Assembly: GCF_025699485.1 (NCBI RefSeq)
Contig: NZ_JANUXN010000001.1
Location: forward strand, 434,001 to 498,000
Direction: 5' to 3'
Length of the DNA: 64,000 nucleotides
Source: Thauera carbonicopians
Lineage (GTDB): Bacteria > Pseudomonadota > Gammaproteobacteria > Burkholderiales > Rhodocyclaceae
Shown: positions 33,394 through 42,167 of the stretch, piece after piece
How positions within the stretch are numbered: position 1 is the stretch's first letter
Layout of the letters: every line of letters begins with the position of its first letter
Notes under the pieces: generated by a model
What the model saw: only the letters and a program-made list of their open reading frames with translations
Databases searched by the model: none
What the model was told of the DNA's origin: nothing
Position numbers and translations under genes: made by a program

Positions 33394-35839
33394 CGAACCG
33401 CTCTCGCAGCTTGTATTGCGTACTGCCCTCCTCGGCATGCACGCCCCTCAGCAGGCGCAGGCCGTTGAACACCACCAGCAGGCTGGCGCCCATGTCGGCG
33501 AACACGGCCATCCACATCGTCGCATTGCCGAAGATGGCCAGCACGAAGAACACGGCCTTGATCCCGAGCGCAAGCACGATGTTCTGCCACAGTACCGCGT
33601 GGGTCTTGCGCGACAGCCGGATGGTCTCGGGCACCTTGCGGAGATCGTCGTTCATGATGAGCACGTCGGCGGCCTCCTTGGCCGTGTCGGTGCCTGCGGC
33701 CCCCATGGAGAAGCCCACGGCGGCGACCGCCAGGCTCGGCGAATCGTTCACGCCATCGCCGACCATGCCGACGGTCTCGCCGGCGCTCAACTGCGCCACG
33801 ATCTGCTGCTTGTCCTGCGGCAGCAGGTTGGCTCGTACCTCGTCGATGCCGACCTGGCGTGCGATGGCCTGCGCCGTCGAAGGGTTGTCGCCGGTGAGCA
33901 TCAGCGAACGCACCCCCAGGGCATGCAAGTCCTCGATCGCCTGGCGGCTCGTTTCCCGCGTCGTATCGGCCACCGCGAACAGCGCCAGGGCATCGTCGCC
34001 GCTGGCGAGCAGCGACAGCGTGCGGCCCTGGGCCTCCTGCGCCTGCATCAGTGCTTCCAGTTCCGGCGAACACAGGCCCCGCTCGTGAATCCAGCGATGG
34101 TTGCCGAGCACGTACTCCCGGCCATCCACCACACCGCATACGCCGCGTCCCGGCTCGGCGCCGAAGTCGCCGACGCTCAGTGGCTCGGTGCCCAGGCCGG
34201 TCGCGATCGCCTTGGACACGGGATGATCGGAACGAGCGGCCAGGCTCGCGGCGATGCGCAGCACCTGCTGCTCGGGCAAGCTGTCGGACAGGACTCGATG
34301 CGCCACCAGCGCGGGCCGGCCTTCGGTCAGCGTGCCGGTCTTGTCCAGGGCGATGACCTGCAGCTTGCGGGCCTGCTCCAGATGGACGCCGCCCTTGATC
34401 AGGATGCCCCTGCGCGCTGCAGCCGCCAGTCCGCTGACCACCGTCACCGGCGTCGAGATCACGAGCGCGCAGGGGCAGGCGATGACCAGCAGCACCAGCG
34501 CCTTGTAGATCGCCTCCAGCCAGGGCCAGCCCAGCATGAGCGGCGTGCCGACGGCCACCGCCAGGGCCATCACGAACACCGCCGGGGTATAGACGGCGGC
34601 AAAGCGATCGACGATGCGCTGGGTGGGGGCCCGCTGGCCCTGGGCCTCCTCGACCGCGTGGATGATGCGCGCCAGCACCGTGTCGGCGGCCGGCTTGGTG
34701 ACTTCGAATTCCAGCGCGCCGCTCTGGTTGATGGTGCCGGCAAAAACCTCGTCGCCGGCCTCCTTGTCCACCGGGATGCTCTCGCCGGTGACGGGGGACT
34801 GGTCCACCGCGCTGCGTCCGGCGAGCACGCGGCCGTCCAGCGCGAAACGCTCCCCCGGCTTGACGCGCGCGGTCGCGCCGACCGCCACGGCCTTCGCATC
34901 CACCAGCATCCAGCTGCCGTCGGGCTGGCGCACTTCCGTCTGCGGCGGCGACAGCGCGAGCAGGCCGGCGATGGCGTTGCGCGCGCGCTCGACCGAACGC
35001 GCCTCGATGAGCTCGGCCAGCGAGTACAAGGCCATGACCATCGCGGCTTCGGGCCACTGGCCGATCAGGAAGGCACCGATGATGGCCACGCTCATCAGCG
35101 CGTTGATGTTCAACTGCCAGTGCAGCAGCGACGACAGGCCCTTGCGGAAGACCTCCGTGCCGGCCAGGGCGATGGCCGCGGCCGCGACGCCCATGCCGGC
35201 CAGCTTCCAGACCAGCGTCTCGGGCGCGAAAAAATGGAACATCTCGGCGGCAAGCGCCACGGCGAGCGCAGCCAGCAGGCGCTGCAGCTCGGTGCGCTGG
35301 CGTCCGGCGACGTCCTCCGCACGTGGCGGTGCCGCCAGGGTTTCCACCTTGAAGCCCAAGCGCTCGATCGCGGCCACGATGGTCGCCATCGTCCCGGCGG
35401 GCGCGTCGACGGCCAGCACCCGGGCAGGCAGGTCGAAGCGCAGGCGGGCGATGTCCGGCATGCCTTCCAGCGCACGCCGGATCTGCCCCTCCTCGACGGC
35501 GCAGTCCATCGCCGGAATGCGCAGCAGCTGCATCCCCTGGGCGTCATCCATGGCAGGCGCAGCGACGGTGATGCCAGGCGCTGCGCAGCAGTGATCGTCC
35601 GGGCAGTGATCGGCTGTCGAGGAAACCGTGGCCGCTGCGGTGCCGGTGCAGCAAGCCGACTCCTGCCGGGCACGCAGCCTGGCAGGTGCCTCGCCAGCGT
35701 GGCCACCGGCCGAAGAACCGCAGCAGGTGTCCTGTGAGGCGGAAGGCGTGGAAGGACGCAGCATGGGTCGTTCACAACACGCGTCGCCGGCATTTCCAGC
35801 CTGTGCGCCCGAAGCGTATTTCGAATCTGAAGTGGTCAT
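33383..35839 (-). CDS. cadA: P1B-type metal-transporting ATPase (CadA/ZntA/PbrA-like)
   Basis: An 818-residue heavy-metal ATPase. Signature motifs: ACPCALV in helix 6, DKTGTLTEGRP, RSDHPVSKAI (the HP motif), and GDGVNDSPSLA. The last helix has FADMGASLLVVFNG, the acidic pattern of the Zn/Cd/Pb subgroup. The first 95 residues lack a usual metal-binding domain but contain four Cys-Cys dyads (CCERP, CCGSSA, CCTGTA, CCAAPG), then a degenerate HMA-like domain. It should export Cd2+, Zn2+ or Pb2+ from the cytoplasm. It is divergent to cadR and overlaps the dsbB-like gene by 11 bp. Confidence 0.94.
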   Translation of the reverse strand: MTTSDSKYASGAQAGNAGDACCERPMLRPSTPSASQDTCCGSSAGGHAGEAPARLRARQESACCTGTAAATVSSTADHCPDDHCCAAPGITVAAPAMDDAQGMQLLRIPAMDCAVEEGQIRRALEGMPDIARLRFDLPARVLAVDAPAGTMATIVAAIERLGFKVETLAAPPRAEDVAGRQRTELQRLLAALAVALAAEMFHFFAPETLVWKLAGMGVAAAAIALAGTEVFRKGLSSLLHWQLNINALMSVAIIGAFLIGQWPEAAMVMALYSLAELIEARSVERARNAIAGLLALSPPQTEVRQPDGSWMLVDAKAVAVGATARVKPGERFALDGRVLAGRSAVDQSPVTGESIPVDKEAGDEVFAGTINQSGALEFEVTKPAADTVLARIIHAVEEAQGQRAPTQRIVDRFAAVYTPAVFVMALAVAVGTPLMLGWPWLEAIYKALVLLVIACPCALVISTPVTVVSGLAAAARRGILIKGGVHLEQARKLQVIALDKTGTLTEGRPALVAHRVLSDSLPEQQVLRIAASLAARSDHPVSKAIATGLGTEPLSVGDFGAEPGRGVCGVVDGREYVLGNHRWIHERGLCSPELEALMQAQEAQGRTLSLLASGDDALALFAVADTTRETSRQAIEDLHALGVRSLMLTGDNPSTAQAIARQVGIDEVRANLLPQDKQQIVAQLSAGETVGMVGDGVNDSPSLAVAAVGFSMGAAGTDTAKEAADVLIMNDDLRKVPETIRLSRKTHAVLWQNIVLALGIKAVFFVLAIFGNATMWMAVFADMGASLLVVFNGLRLLRGVHAEEGSTQYKLRERFDAR

Positions 35840-35871
35840 GGCGAACTGATCCAGCCGTTTCGATGACAGCT

Positions 35872-35912
35872 ATTGGAAACCCTGTAGCAACTAAAGAGTC
35901 AAGCCCTATAAT
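35872..35912. promoter_or_regulatory. Divergent CadR/PbrR-type promoter and operator
   Basis: On the minus strand TTGACT (35902-35897) is the -35 of cadA, with a CCAATA-like -10 about 19-20 bp away, the long spacer typical of MerR-controlled promoters. Inside it CTGTAG-caa-CTAAAG (35882-35896) is the dyad where the regulator should bind. On the plus strand TATAAT (35907-35912) is a good -10 for cadR. The two promoters overlap, so one regulator can control both. Confidence 0.65.
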
Positions 35913-35938
35913 CCAACAGTGGATTTCTGGAGAACGTC

Positions 35939-36376
35939 ATGAAGATCGGCGAGCTTGCGGCCTCATCCGGTACGCCGGTGGAGACCATCCGCTACTACGA
36001 GCGCGAAGGGCTGCTCCCCGAGCCCGCGCGCACGGAAGGGAATTTCAGGCGCTACGAGCCGCCCCACCTGGAGCGGCTGCAGTTCATCCGCCATTGCCGC
36101 AGCCTGGACATGTCGCTCGATGAAATCCGTGTGCTGCTGGGCGTCAAGGATGGCGGCGCGGAAAACTGCGCCAACGTCAATGCGCTCATCGACGCCCACA
36201 TCGGGCATGTCTCGGCGCGGATCAGGGAATTGCGCGCACTGGAGAAGCAACTGCGTGAGTTGCGCCGGCGCTGCTGCAGCCCGAGCACCGTGGATCAGTG
36301 CGGCATCCTCGCGGAGCTGTCGGTCGCCGCGCAGGAGCCTGTCGCCGTCACGCGGCTGGGGGTGCATTCCCGCTAG
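35939..36376 (+). CDS. cadR: MerR-family heavy-metal regulator (CadR/PbrR-like)
   Basis: A 145-residue MerR protein. It starts MKIGELAASSGTPVETIRYY with the winged-helix domain, followed by the dimerisation helix LIDAHIGHVSARIRELRALE. Cysteines at 77, 112, 113 and 121 follow the CadR/PbrR spacing (Cys77, Cys112 and Cys121), ligands of Cd2+ or Pb2+. It should repress, and when metal is bound activate, the divergent cadA gene by twisting its long-spacer promoter. The small gap of 100 bp contains the operator. The C-terminus lacks the His-rich tail of some CadR proteins. Confidence 0.9.
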   Translation: MKIGELAASSGTPVETIRYYEREGLLPEPARTEGNFRRYEPPHLERLQFIRHCRSLDMSLDEIRVLLGVKDGGAENCANVNALIDAHIGHVSARIRELRALEKQLRELRRRCCSPSTVDQCGILAELSVAAQEPVAVTRLGVHSR

Positions 36377-36525
36377 CATTGCGTTCCGCCGACGGCCTTG
36401 CCAGCCGGCCGCCGCCGATCGGCGCGGAATTGGCAGAAGCCTCGCCACCTGGGCGCCTTCATGTCGCGGCGGTTCGGGAGGGCGAAGTGGTTGCGGGAAG
36501 GAAGCGGGAAGAACGGACGGCGATT

Positions 36526-36548
36526 GCGCCGGACATCAGGTCCGGCGC
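36526..36548 (-). terminator. Perfect hairpin downstream of the CoA ligase gene
   Basis: GCGCCGGAC-atcag-GTCCGGCGC forms a 9-bp perfect stem, 14 bp after the CoA ligase stop on the minus strand. No T-run follows. It also sits before the convergent cadR end, so it probably ends the catabolic transcript. Confidence 0.5.
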
Positions 36549-36561
36549 GATGGGCGGAAAA

Positions 36562-38136
36562 CTATTTCGCTGCCCTGTCCCACGCCGTGCCCGTATCGGG
36601 CGACAGCTTGTGCTTCTGGATGCGCTGGCTGGGCGTGAGATCGAAGCGGTCGATCTTCATGAAGTAGCGCGGCAGCTGGAAGGCCGCCAGGCGCGGCCTG
36701 GCCCATTCGACCAGTTCGGCCCAATCGACCGATTGGCCTTCGTTGAACTTCACGTACAGGAAGATCTCCTGCTCGCCGATGGCGCTCTTGACGCCCATCG
36801 CGGCCGACATCTCGATGCAGGGGTGGTCGGCGAACACCCGCTCGACCTCCCAGGCCGACACGTTCTCGCCGCGCACGCGCATGCTGTCCGATGCGCGGCC
36901 GATGAAGAACAGGTCGCCGTCGGCATCCTGGCGGGCCATGTCGCCGGTATAGAGCCTGCCGTTGCGCAGCGCCTTGGCGGTCGCCTCGGGGTTCTTCCAG
37001 TAGCCCGGCAGCAGCGTGCCCTCCAGACTGCTCTCCACCACGATCTGGCCCGCCGCGCCCACCGGCACCGGCTGGTCGTTGTCGTCGAGCAGGCTGAGCG
37101 TGATCCACGGCAAGGGGCGGCCGATGGAGCCCGGCTTGCCGGTCTCGTTGAGCGTGGCGAAGCTGGAGCCTTCGGTCATGCCGTAGCACTCGCGCAGCTC
37201 GCACCCCAGCCGGTCGCGGATGGGCTGCCAGTTGCTCGCCGACACGCCCGCGCCCCACGCGACGGGGATGTGCACATCGGCCGGCTTCGCGTCCTCGGGC
37301 AGTTGCATCAGGATGTCCAGCACCCCGCCCAGGTAGTGCAGATGGGTGGCGCGGGATTCCTGCCACTGGCTCCAGAAACGGCTGGCGGAGAAACGCTCGA
37401 CCACCAGCAGCGTGACCTTCTCGAGGAAGGGCATCAGCAGCATCTGGGCGCCGCCGATGTGGCACAGCGGCTCCCACAGGAAGGCGCGATCGCCCGCCTT
37501 GATGTCGGCCACGCGGATCGCCGCCTCGGTGGCGATCCGCATCATGCGATGGGTGAACACCACGCCCTTGGGCGCACCGGTGGTGCCCGAGGTGTAGATC
37601 AGGCACAGGGTGTCGCCGACTTCGCAGGGCGTGTGCGTCAGTTCGCCGGGCGGGACGGCGTCGCCGCGGCTGGACACGCGCCAGTCCTGGTCTGCGACAT
37701 TGACCACCCGTGCATTGCCTTCGAGACGCCCGCCGGGCGCCTCGGCTCCCTCGAACAGCGGCGCGAACTCGTCGTCGAGCATCAGCAGCGTCGGCTCGGA
37801 ATGCTCGAGGATGTATTTCAGCCCCATTCCGCGCAGCTTGGTGTTGATCGGCACCCACACCAGCCCGGACAGCACGATGGCGTAGATCAGCGCGATGTGC
37901 TGCACCGAGTTGCCGAGCATGACCGCCACGCGATCGCCCTTCTCCAGGCCTTCGGCCGCCAGCCAGGCCTGGAAGGCGGCGACATCCTGGCGCAAGGCCT
38001 GGGGCGACAGCTGCTGTCCCTGGAAATCGATGACGGTATGCGGATCGTCGCTCAGCAAGCCTGCGTAAAGCAGCGGCGCGACGTCGAACCGGTCGTTGTC
38101 GATGCGCTGGGGTAGATATTGAAGTCGGGTCATCAC
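36562..38136 (-). CDS. AMP-dependent acyl-CoA ligase (carnitine-CoA-ligase-like)
   Basis: A 524-residue ANL enzyme. ATP-binding motif YTSGTTGAPKGVVFTH, then YGMTEGSSFATLNETGK, GRLYTGDMARQDADGD and the hinge RGENVSAWEVERVFADHP. The catalytic C-terminal lysine is in TPSQRIQKHKLSP. The segment ERFSASRFWSQWQESRATH is shared with CaiC-type carnitine/crotonobetaine-CoA ligases. It activates a carboxylate to its CoA ester using ATP. It overlaps the end of the permease gene (TGA/ATG, 4 bp), so ligase and importer are co-expressed, and the importer probably supplies the ligase's substrate. The substrate is unknown. Confidence 0.88.
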   Translation of the reverse strand: MMTRLQYLPQRIDNDRFDVAPLLYAGLLSDDPHTVIDFQGQQLSPQALRQDVAAFQAWLAAEGLEKGDRVAVMLGNSVQHIALIYAIVLSGLVWVPINTKLRGMGLKYILEHSEPTLLMLDDEFAPLFEGAEAPGGRLEGNARVVNVADQDWRVSSRGDAVPPGELTHTPCEVGDTLCLIYTSGTTGAPKGVVFTHRMMRIATEAAIRVADIKAGDRAFLWEPLCHIGGAQMLLMPFLEKVTLLVVERFSASRFWSQWQESRATHLHYLGGVLDILMQLPEDAKPADVHIPVAWGAGVSASNWQPIRDRLGCELRECYGMTEGSSFATLNETGKPGSIGRPLPWITLSLLDDNDQPVPVGAAGQIVVESSLEGTLLPGYWKNPEATAKALRNGRLYTGDMARQDADGDLFFIGRASDSMRVRGENVSAWEVERVFADHPCIEMSAAMGVKSAIGEQEIFLYVKFNEGQSVDWAELVEWARPRLAAFQLPRYFMKIDRFDLTPSQRIQKHKLSPDTGTAWDRAAK

Positions 38137-39884
38137 CGGCTACCTTTGGATTTGATGTACGAGGACAGGAAGATGATCAGCGTGATCAGCAGAATCATGA
38201 GCGTGGAGACCGCCGCCAGCGTGGGCGATACCGCGAGCTGGATGTCGTCCCACATCTGCTTGGGCAAGGTGGTGTTGACGCCGCCGCTGACGAAGATGGC
38301 GATGGTCAGGTCGTCGAATGAGACGATGAAGGCGAACAGCAGCGCCGAGGTGATGCTGCCGGCCAGCAGCGGCAGCAGTACGGTGCGCAGGCGGGCGAAG
38401 CCGGAAGCGCCCAGAATGCGCGCCGCATCGTCCAGCCGCCAGTCGAACTGCCGGAAGCCGGCCGCCAGCGTCACGACCACGTAGGGGATGGCCAGCACGG
38501 TGTGGCCGATCACCAGCGCCACGTCGCTGCCGGTCAGGCCCAGGCTGGCGAACAGGTACAGCAGGCCGATGGCGACGACGATGCGGGGCACGATCAGCGG
38601 CGCCACGTACAGCGCGAACAAGGGCTTGACCCAGCGCGAGGACACCTTGGTCAGCGTATAGGTGGCGCCGAAGCCCAGGACCACGGCCAGTACCGCGGTG
38701 ACCGCGCCCACGCTCAGCGAACGCACCATCGCGGCATGCCAGACCGGCGATTCCAGGAAGTCCTGGAACCAGCGCAGGCTGAAGAGCTCGGGCGGGAACG
38801 CCACCACCGCGGTCTTGCTGAAGGCGATGGGAATGACGATCAGGATCGGCAGCACCAGGAAGCCCACCACCGCCAGGCAGTAGCCCACCAGCACACCGGC
38901 CTTCTGCGCGCGGATGCTGCGCGCGGCGAAGGCCCGGTCGATCAGCCCGCCCAGCGCATAACCCAGCCGCGAGAACCAGCCTGCCCCGCCGCCGCCGTTC
39001 TGGCTGGTCTCGCCGGCCAGCGAGGTCAGCCCGGCCAGCCGGTCATATACGTAGAACACGATGATCGAGCACACCAGGATCAGGATGGACAGCGCCCCGG
39101 CCATGCGCATGTCGAGCAGCTCCAGCACCGAGGAAATGACCATCTGCGCGATCATCGATTCGCGCGGCGTGCCCAGCAGCGCGGGCACGATGAAGAAGCC
39201 CAGGCAGGTGATGAACACCAGCAGGCCGGCGGCCGCCACGCCGGGCAGCGACAGCGGGAAGAACACCGTCAGGAAGTTGGTGGCACGGCCGGCGCCGAGG
39301 ATTTCCGCCGCGCTGCTCAACTGCCGGTTGATGCCCTGCATGGTCGGCAGGATGGTGAGCACGGCCAGCGGCAGCATGGCATGCACCATGCCGACCAGCA
39401 CGCCCAGCATCGAGGGCGCCAGCGTATCGTTGCCGTCGATCAGGCCCAGCAGTGTCGCCACCGTGGTCAGCAGGCCGGTCTTGGACATCAGCAGCATCCA
39501 GGCATAGGTCTTGACCAGATAGCTGGTCCAGAACGGCAGCAGGATCCACAGCACCCAGCGGTTGCGGCGGCGCTCGCTCAGCATGCTGAGCAGGTAGGCC
39601 AGCGGATAGCCGAGGGCCACCGACAGGAAAGCGGTGGCGAATGAAATGCCGAAAGTCGTCCACAGCACCTTGACGTACACCGGCGCGGACACCAGCCGCT
39701 CGAACGGCGACACGTCGAAGCCGCCCTCGTCGGCGACGAAGCCGCCCCACAGGATCTGCAGGACCGGAATCAGGAAGAACACCGCCAGGAAGGCGATGGC
39801 GGGAACGGCAGGCAGCCAGATCCGGGCGAACTGGCGCTGCGGCGAGGCCGGCGCGGCGGCCGGCGGCAATGTGGTCGTCTGCAT
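38133..39884 (-). CDS. Fused two-domain ABC permease, spermidine/putrescine type (PotB-PotC fusion)
   Basis: A 583-residue protein with two permease domains in one chain. The first half (about 20-290) carries FFPLSLPGVAAAGLLVFITC, an EAA-like loop before helix 5. A linker of Gly and Ser (SQNGGGGAGWF) follows, and the second half (about 300-570) has the loop GASGFARLRTVLLPLLAGSI. In most polyamine-type importers PotB and PotC are separate; here they are fused. The ATG at 39884 (MQTTTLPPAAAP) is chosen over an upstream start for its position after the ATPase gene. It overlaps the CoA ligase gene by 4 bp. Confidence 0.9.
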   Translation of the reverse strand: MQTTTLPPAAAPASPQRQFARIWLPAVPAIAFLAVFFLIPVLQILWGGFVADEGGFDVSPFERLVSAPVYVKVLWTTFGISFATAFLSVALGYPLAYLLSMLSERRRNRWVLWILLPFWTSYLVKTYAWMLLMSKTGLLTTVATLLGLIDGNDTLAPSMLGVLVGMVHAMLPLAVLTILPTMQGINRQLSSAAEILGAGRATNFLTVFFPLSLPGVAAAGLLVFITCLGFFIVPALLGTPRESMIAQMVISSVLELLDMRMAGALSILILVCSIIVFYVYDRLAGLTSLAGETSQNGGGGAGWFSRLGYALGGLIDRAFAARSIRAQKAGVLVGYCLAVVGFLVLPILIVIPIAFSKTAVVAFPPELFSLRWFQDFLESPVWHAAMVRSLSVGAVTAVLAVVLGFGATYTLTKVSSRWVKPLFALYVAPLIVPRIVVAIGLLYLFASLGLTGSDVALVIGHTVLAIPYVVVTLAAGFRQFDWRLDDAARILGASGFARLRTVLLPLLAGSITSALLFAFIVSFDDLTIAIFVSGGVNTTLPKQMWDDIQLAVSPTLAAVSTLMILLITLIIFLSSYIKSKGSR

Positions 39885-39903
39885 GCGAGTCTCCTTGCCG
39901 CGC

Positions 39904-40965
39904 TCAGGCGCGCAGCACGCGCGAACGCGCCAGGTCCCAGTGCAGCCCCACCCGGTCGCCCAGCGCCAGCTGGCGCTCGCGGCCGCAGCGGGCGATGAAG
40001 GCCGCGGAGGTCGCCGCATCATCGGCCTGTTCCAGCGTCACCACGGCACGCACTTCGCTGCCCAGGAACACCGCCTCGCTGACCGTGCCCGAAAGCCAGC
40101 CCTGCCCCGGCGACACCAGCTCGACCGCCTCCGGGCGCACCATCAGCGTGGCTTCGCTGCCGGCGGCAGGCGCGTCGTCCTGCGGATGGACGGGAATCGT
40201 GGCCTGGCCGACCTGGAACTGCCCGGCGGCCTGCATGTGGCCGTCGATCAGGTTGGACTGGCCGATAAAGTCCGCCGCGAAGCGCGTCTTCGGCTGGTCG
40301 TACAGGTCCATCGGCGTGCCGAGCTGCTCGATGCGCGCGTGGTTCATCAGGCAGATCCGGTCGCTCATGGTCAGCGCCTCTTCCTGGTCGTGCGTGACGT
40401 AGATGAAGGTGGAGCCCAGTTCCTGATGCAGGCGGCGGATCTCCAGCTGCATGTGTTCGCGCAGCTTCTTGTCGAGCGCGCCCAGCGGCTCGTCGAGCAG
40501 CACCACCGAGGGGTTGTAGGCGAAGCAGCGGGCCAGCGCCACGCGTTGCTGCTGCCCGCCGGACAACTCCTTGGGATAGCGGTGCCCGTACTCCTTCATC
40601 TTCACCATGCCCAGCGCGTTCTCCACCTGCCCGGCCAGTTCGCGTTCGGGCACCTTGCGCATGCGCAGCCCGTAGGCCACGTTGTCGCGCACCGTCATGT
40701 GCGGGAACAGCGCATAGCTCTGGAACACCATGCCGATGCCGCGCTCGCCCGGCGGCGCGTAGGTGGCATCCTTGCCGTCGATGAGCAGCTTGCCGCCGGA
40801 CGGGGCGACCAGTCCGGCGATCATCATCAGCAGCGTGGTCTTGCCCGAGCCGGACGGCCCGAGCAAGGTCAGGAACTCGCCTGCACGCACCTGCAGGTCG
40901 GTCGGCAGCAGCGCGTCGAAGTCGCCGTAGCGCTTGGCCAGGCCGGTGGTTTCAAGCTTGAACAT
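39904..40965 (-). CDS. ABC transporter ATP-binding protein (PotA-like)
   Basis: A 353-residue ATPase: Walker A GPSGSGKTT at 36-44, signature [16 protein letters not shown], Walker B VVLLDEPLGALDKKLREH and the H-loop VTHDQEEALTMSDR. The C-terminal 110 residues form the TOBE domain usual in importers of polyamines, iron and related ligands. With the fused permease and the periplasmic binding protein it makes one importer. The gene follows the binding-protein gene by 16 bp. A single ATPase homodimer would serve the two-domain permease. Confidence 0.94.
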   Translation of the reverse strand: MFKLETTGLAKRYGDFDALLPTDLQVRAGEFLTLLGPSGSGKTTLLMMIAGLVAPSGGKLLIDGKDATYAPPGERGIGMVFQSYALFPHMTVRDNVAYGLRMRKVPERELAGQVENALGMVKMKEYGHRYPKELSGGQQQRVALARCFAYNPSVVLLDEPLGALDKKLREHMQLEIRRLHQELGSTFIYVTHDQEEALTMSDRICLMNHARIEQLGTPMDLYDQPKTRFAADFIGQSNLIDGHMQAAGQFQVGQATIPVHPQDDAPAAGSEATLMVRPEAVELVSPGQGWLSGTVSEAVFLGSEVRAVVTLEQADDAATSAAFIARCGRERQLALGDRVGLHWDLARSRVLRA

Positions 40966-40981
40966 GGCAAAGACCCCGCGC

Positions 40982-42049
40982 TCAGGAAATCAGGAAGTTG
41001 TTGAAGCGCTCGGTCACCGCCTGGCGGTTCTCGGCCCACCACTGCGGGCTGGGCGACACCATGCCCTTGATGTTGTCCGGCGCGCTGGGCAGCACCGTGG
41101 CGCGCTGGGGATCGATGAATTCCATCGACTTGGTGTTGGTCGGGCCATACGGCAGGTCGGACGTGAACTCGGCCTGGCGCCGCGCATCGGCGCAGAAGCG
41201 CACGAACTGCTTGGCCAGCTCCGCGCGCGGCGTGCCGCGGGGGATGCCCCAGCCTTCGATCGCGTAGAGGCCTTCGTTCCAGACGATCCTGACCGGTGCG
41301 CCATTGTCGATGGCAGTCTGGGCACGGCCGTTCCAGGTGGCCACCATGTCCACGTCGCCGTTCTGGATGATCTGCATGGCCTGCGCGCCCGAGGTCCACC
41401 AGATGCTGATGTGCCGCTTGATCTTTTCCAGGCTGCGGAAGGCGCGGTCCACGTCGAGCGGATACAGCTCGCTGGCCGGCACCCCGTCGGCCATCAGCGC
41501 CTGCTCGAGGGTGTCGATCGGATTGCGGCGCAGGCTGCGGCGGCCGGGGAATTTCTCGACGTTCCAGAAATCGGCCCAGTTCTTGGGGCCGTCGTCGCCA
41601 TACTTGTCGGTGCGATAGGCCATGATCGTGGCGTACACATCCACGCCCAGCCAGTTGGGGGTGATCGCATCCGGCATCAGCTCGGGAAACTCGGCATTCG
41701 TCAGGCCGATGGGCTCGAGCAGGTTGTTCGCTTCCAGATAGGGGATGTCGGCCGACAGCGTCAGCGTGGTCACGTCCCAGATGTAGTTCTTCGACTTGAC
41801 GATGGCGCCGATCTGGGCGGTGGGCTGGGCTTCGCGGGCGACGTTGACGACCCTGATGCCCGTGGCCTTCTCGAACGGATCGTAGAAGGCGCGGCGATAG
41901 GCGGCGGTGTACGGACCGCCCGGGTCCGATACGACGATCTGCTGCTTGCCTTGCGCGAAGGCGAGCGGCGCGACCTGGGCCAGCACCAGGCCACCTGCGG
42001 TGGCTTTCAGGAATCGACGACGATCACTGCTGTTGAGAATTTTGCTCAT
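40982..42049 (-). CDS. Periplasmic substrate-binding protein (PotD-like), Tat-exported
   Basis: A 355-residue class II binding protein of the spermidine/putrescine and iron type. The N-terminus SSDRRRFLKATAGGLVLAQV contains RRRFLK, a twin-arginine export signal, ending LAFA before the mature chain. Ligand-site-like segments include VVSDPGGPYTAAYRRAFYDP and WTSGAQAMQIIQNGDVDMVA. The substrate of this protein decides what the cluster degrades, but its pocket cannot be read from sequence. Tat export suggests it may fold before export or need a cofactor-like partner, which is common in this family. It lies 118 bp from the crotonase gene. Confidence 0.9.
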   Translation of the reverse strand: MSKILNSSDRRRFLKATAGGLVLAQVAPLAFAQGKQQIVVSDPGGPYTAAYRRAFYDPFEKATGIRVVNVAREAQPTAQIGAIVKSKNYIWDVTTLTLSADIPYLEANNLLEPIGLTNAEFPELMPDAITPNWLGVDVYATIMAYRTDKYGDDGPKNWADFWNVEKFPGRRSLRRNPIDTLEQALMADGVPASELYPLDVDRAFRSLEKIKRHISIWWTSGAQAMQIIQNGDVDMVATWNGRAQTAIDNGAPVRIVWNEGLYAIEGWGIPRGTPRAELAKQFVRFCADARRQAEFTSDLPYGPTNTKSMEFIDPQRATVLPSAPDNIKGMVSPSPQWWAENRQAVTERFNNFLIS

Positions 42050-42095
42050 GGCGTACTCCTATCGACGCAAGACGTCCGGGGATCGGGGACGGCGT

Positions 42096-42113
42096 GGCGG
42101 CCCGCGGGCCGCC
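42096..42113. other. Perfect GC-rich palindrome in the crotonase to binding-protein gap
   Basis: GGCGGCCCGCGGGCCGCC is fully self-complementary. A second GC-rich stem-forming stretch follows (about 42122-42158). The gap is within one operon on the minus strand, so the structures may cause partial termination or protect the mRNA ends. Confidence 0.4.
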
Positions 42114-42167
42114 GCTGGTTGTACCGCCGCCCCGCCAGGGGGCGGGATCGGCGGCGGGTCCGGAGGA

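Noticed and set aside
22209-36376. Metal-resistance block as a recently acquired genomic island
   Set aside because: The block is coherent but I saw no integrase, transposase, tRNA edge, flanking repeats or clear composition change. It may be old chromosomal content.
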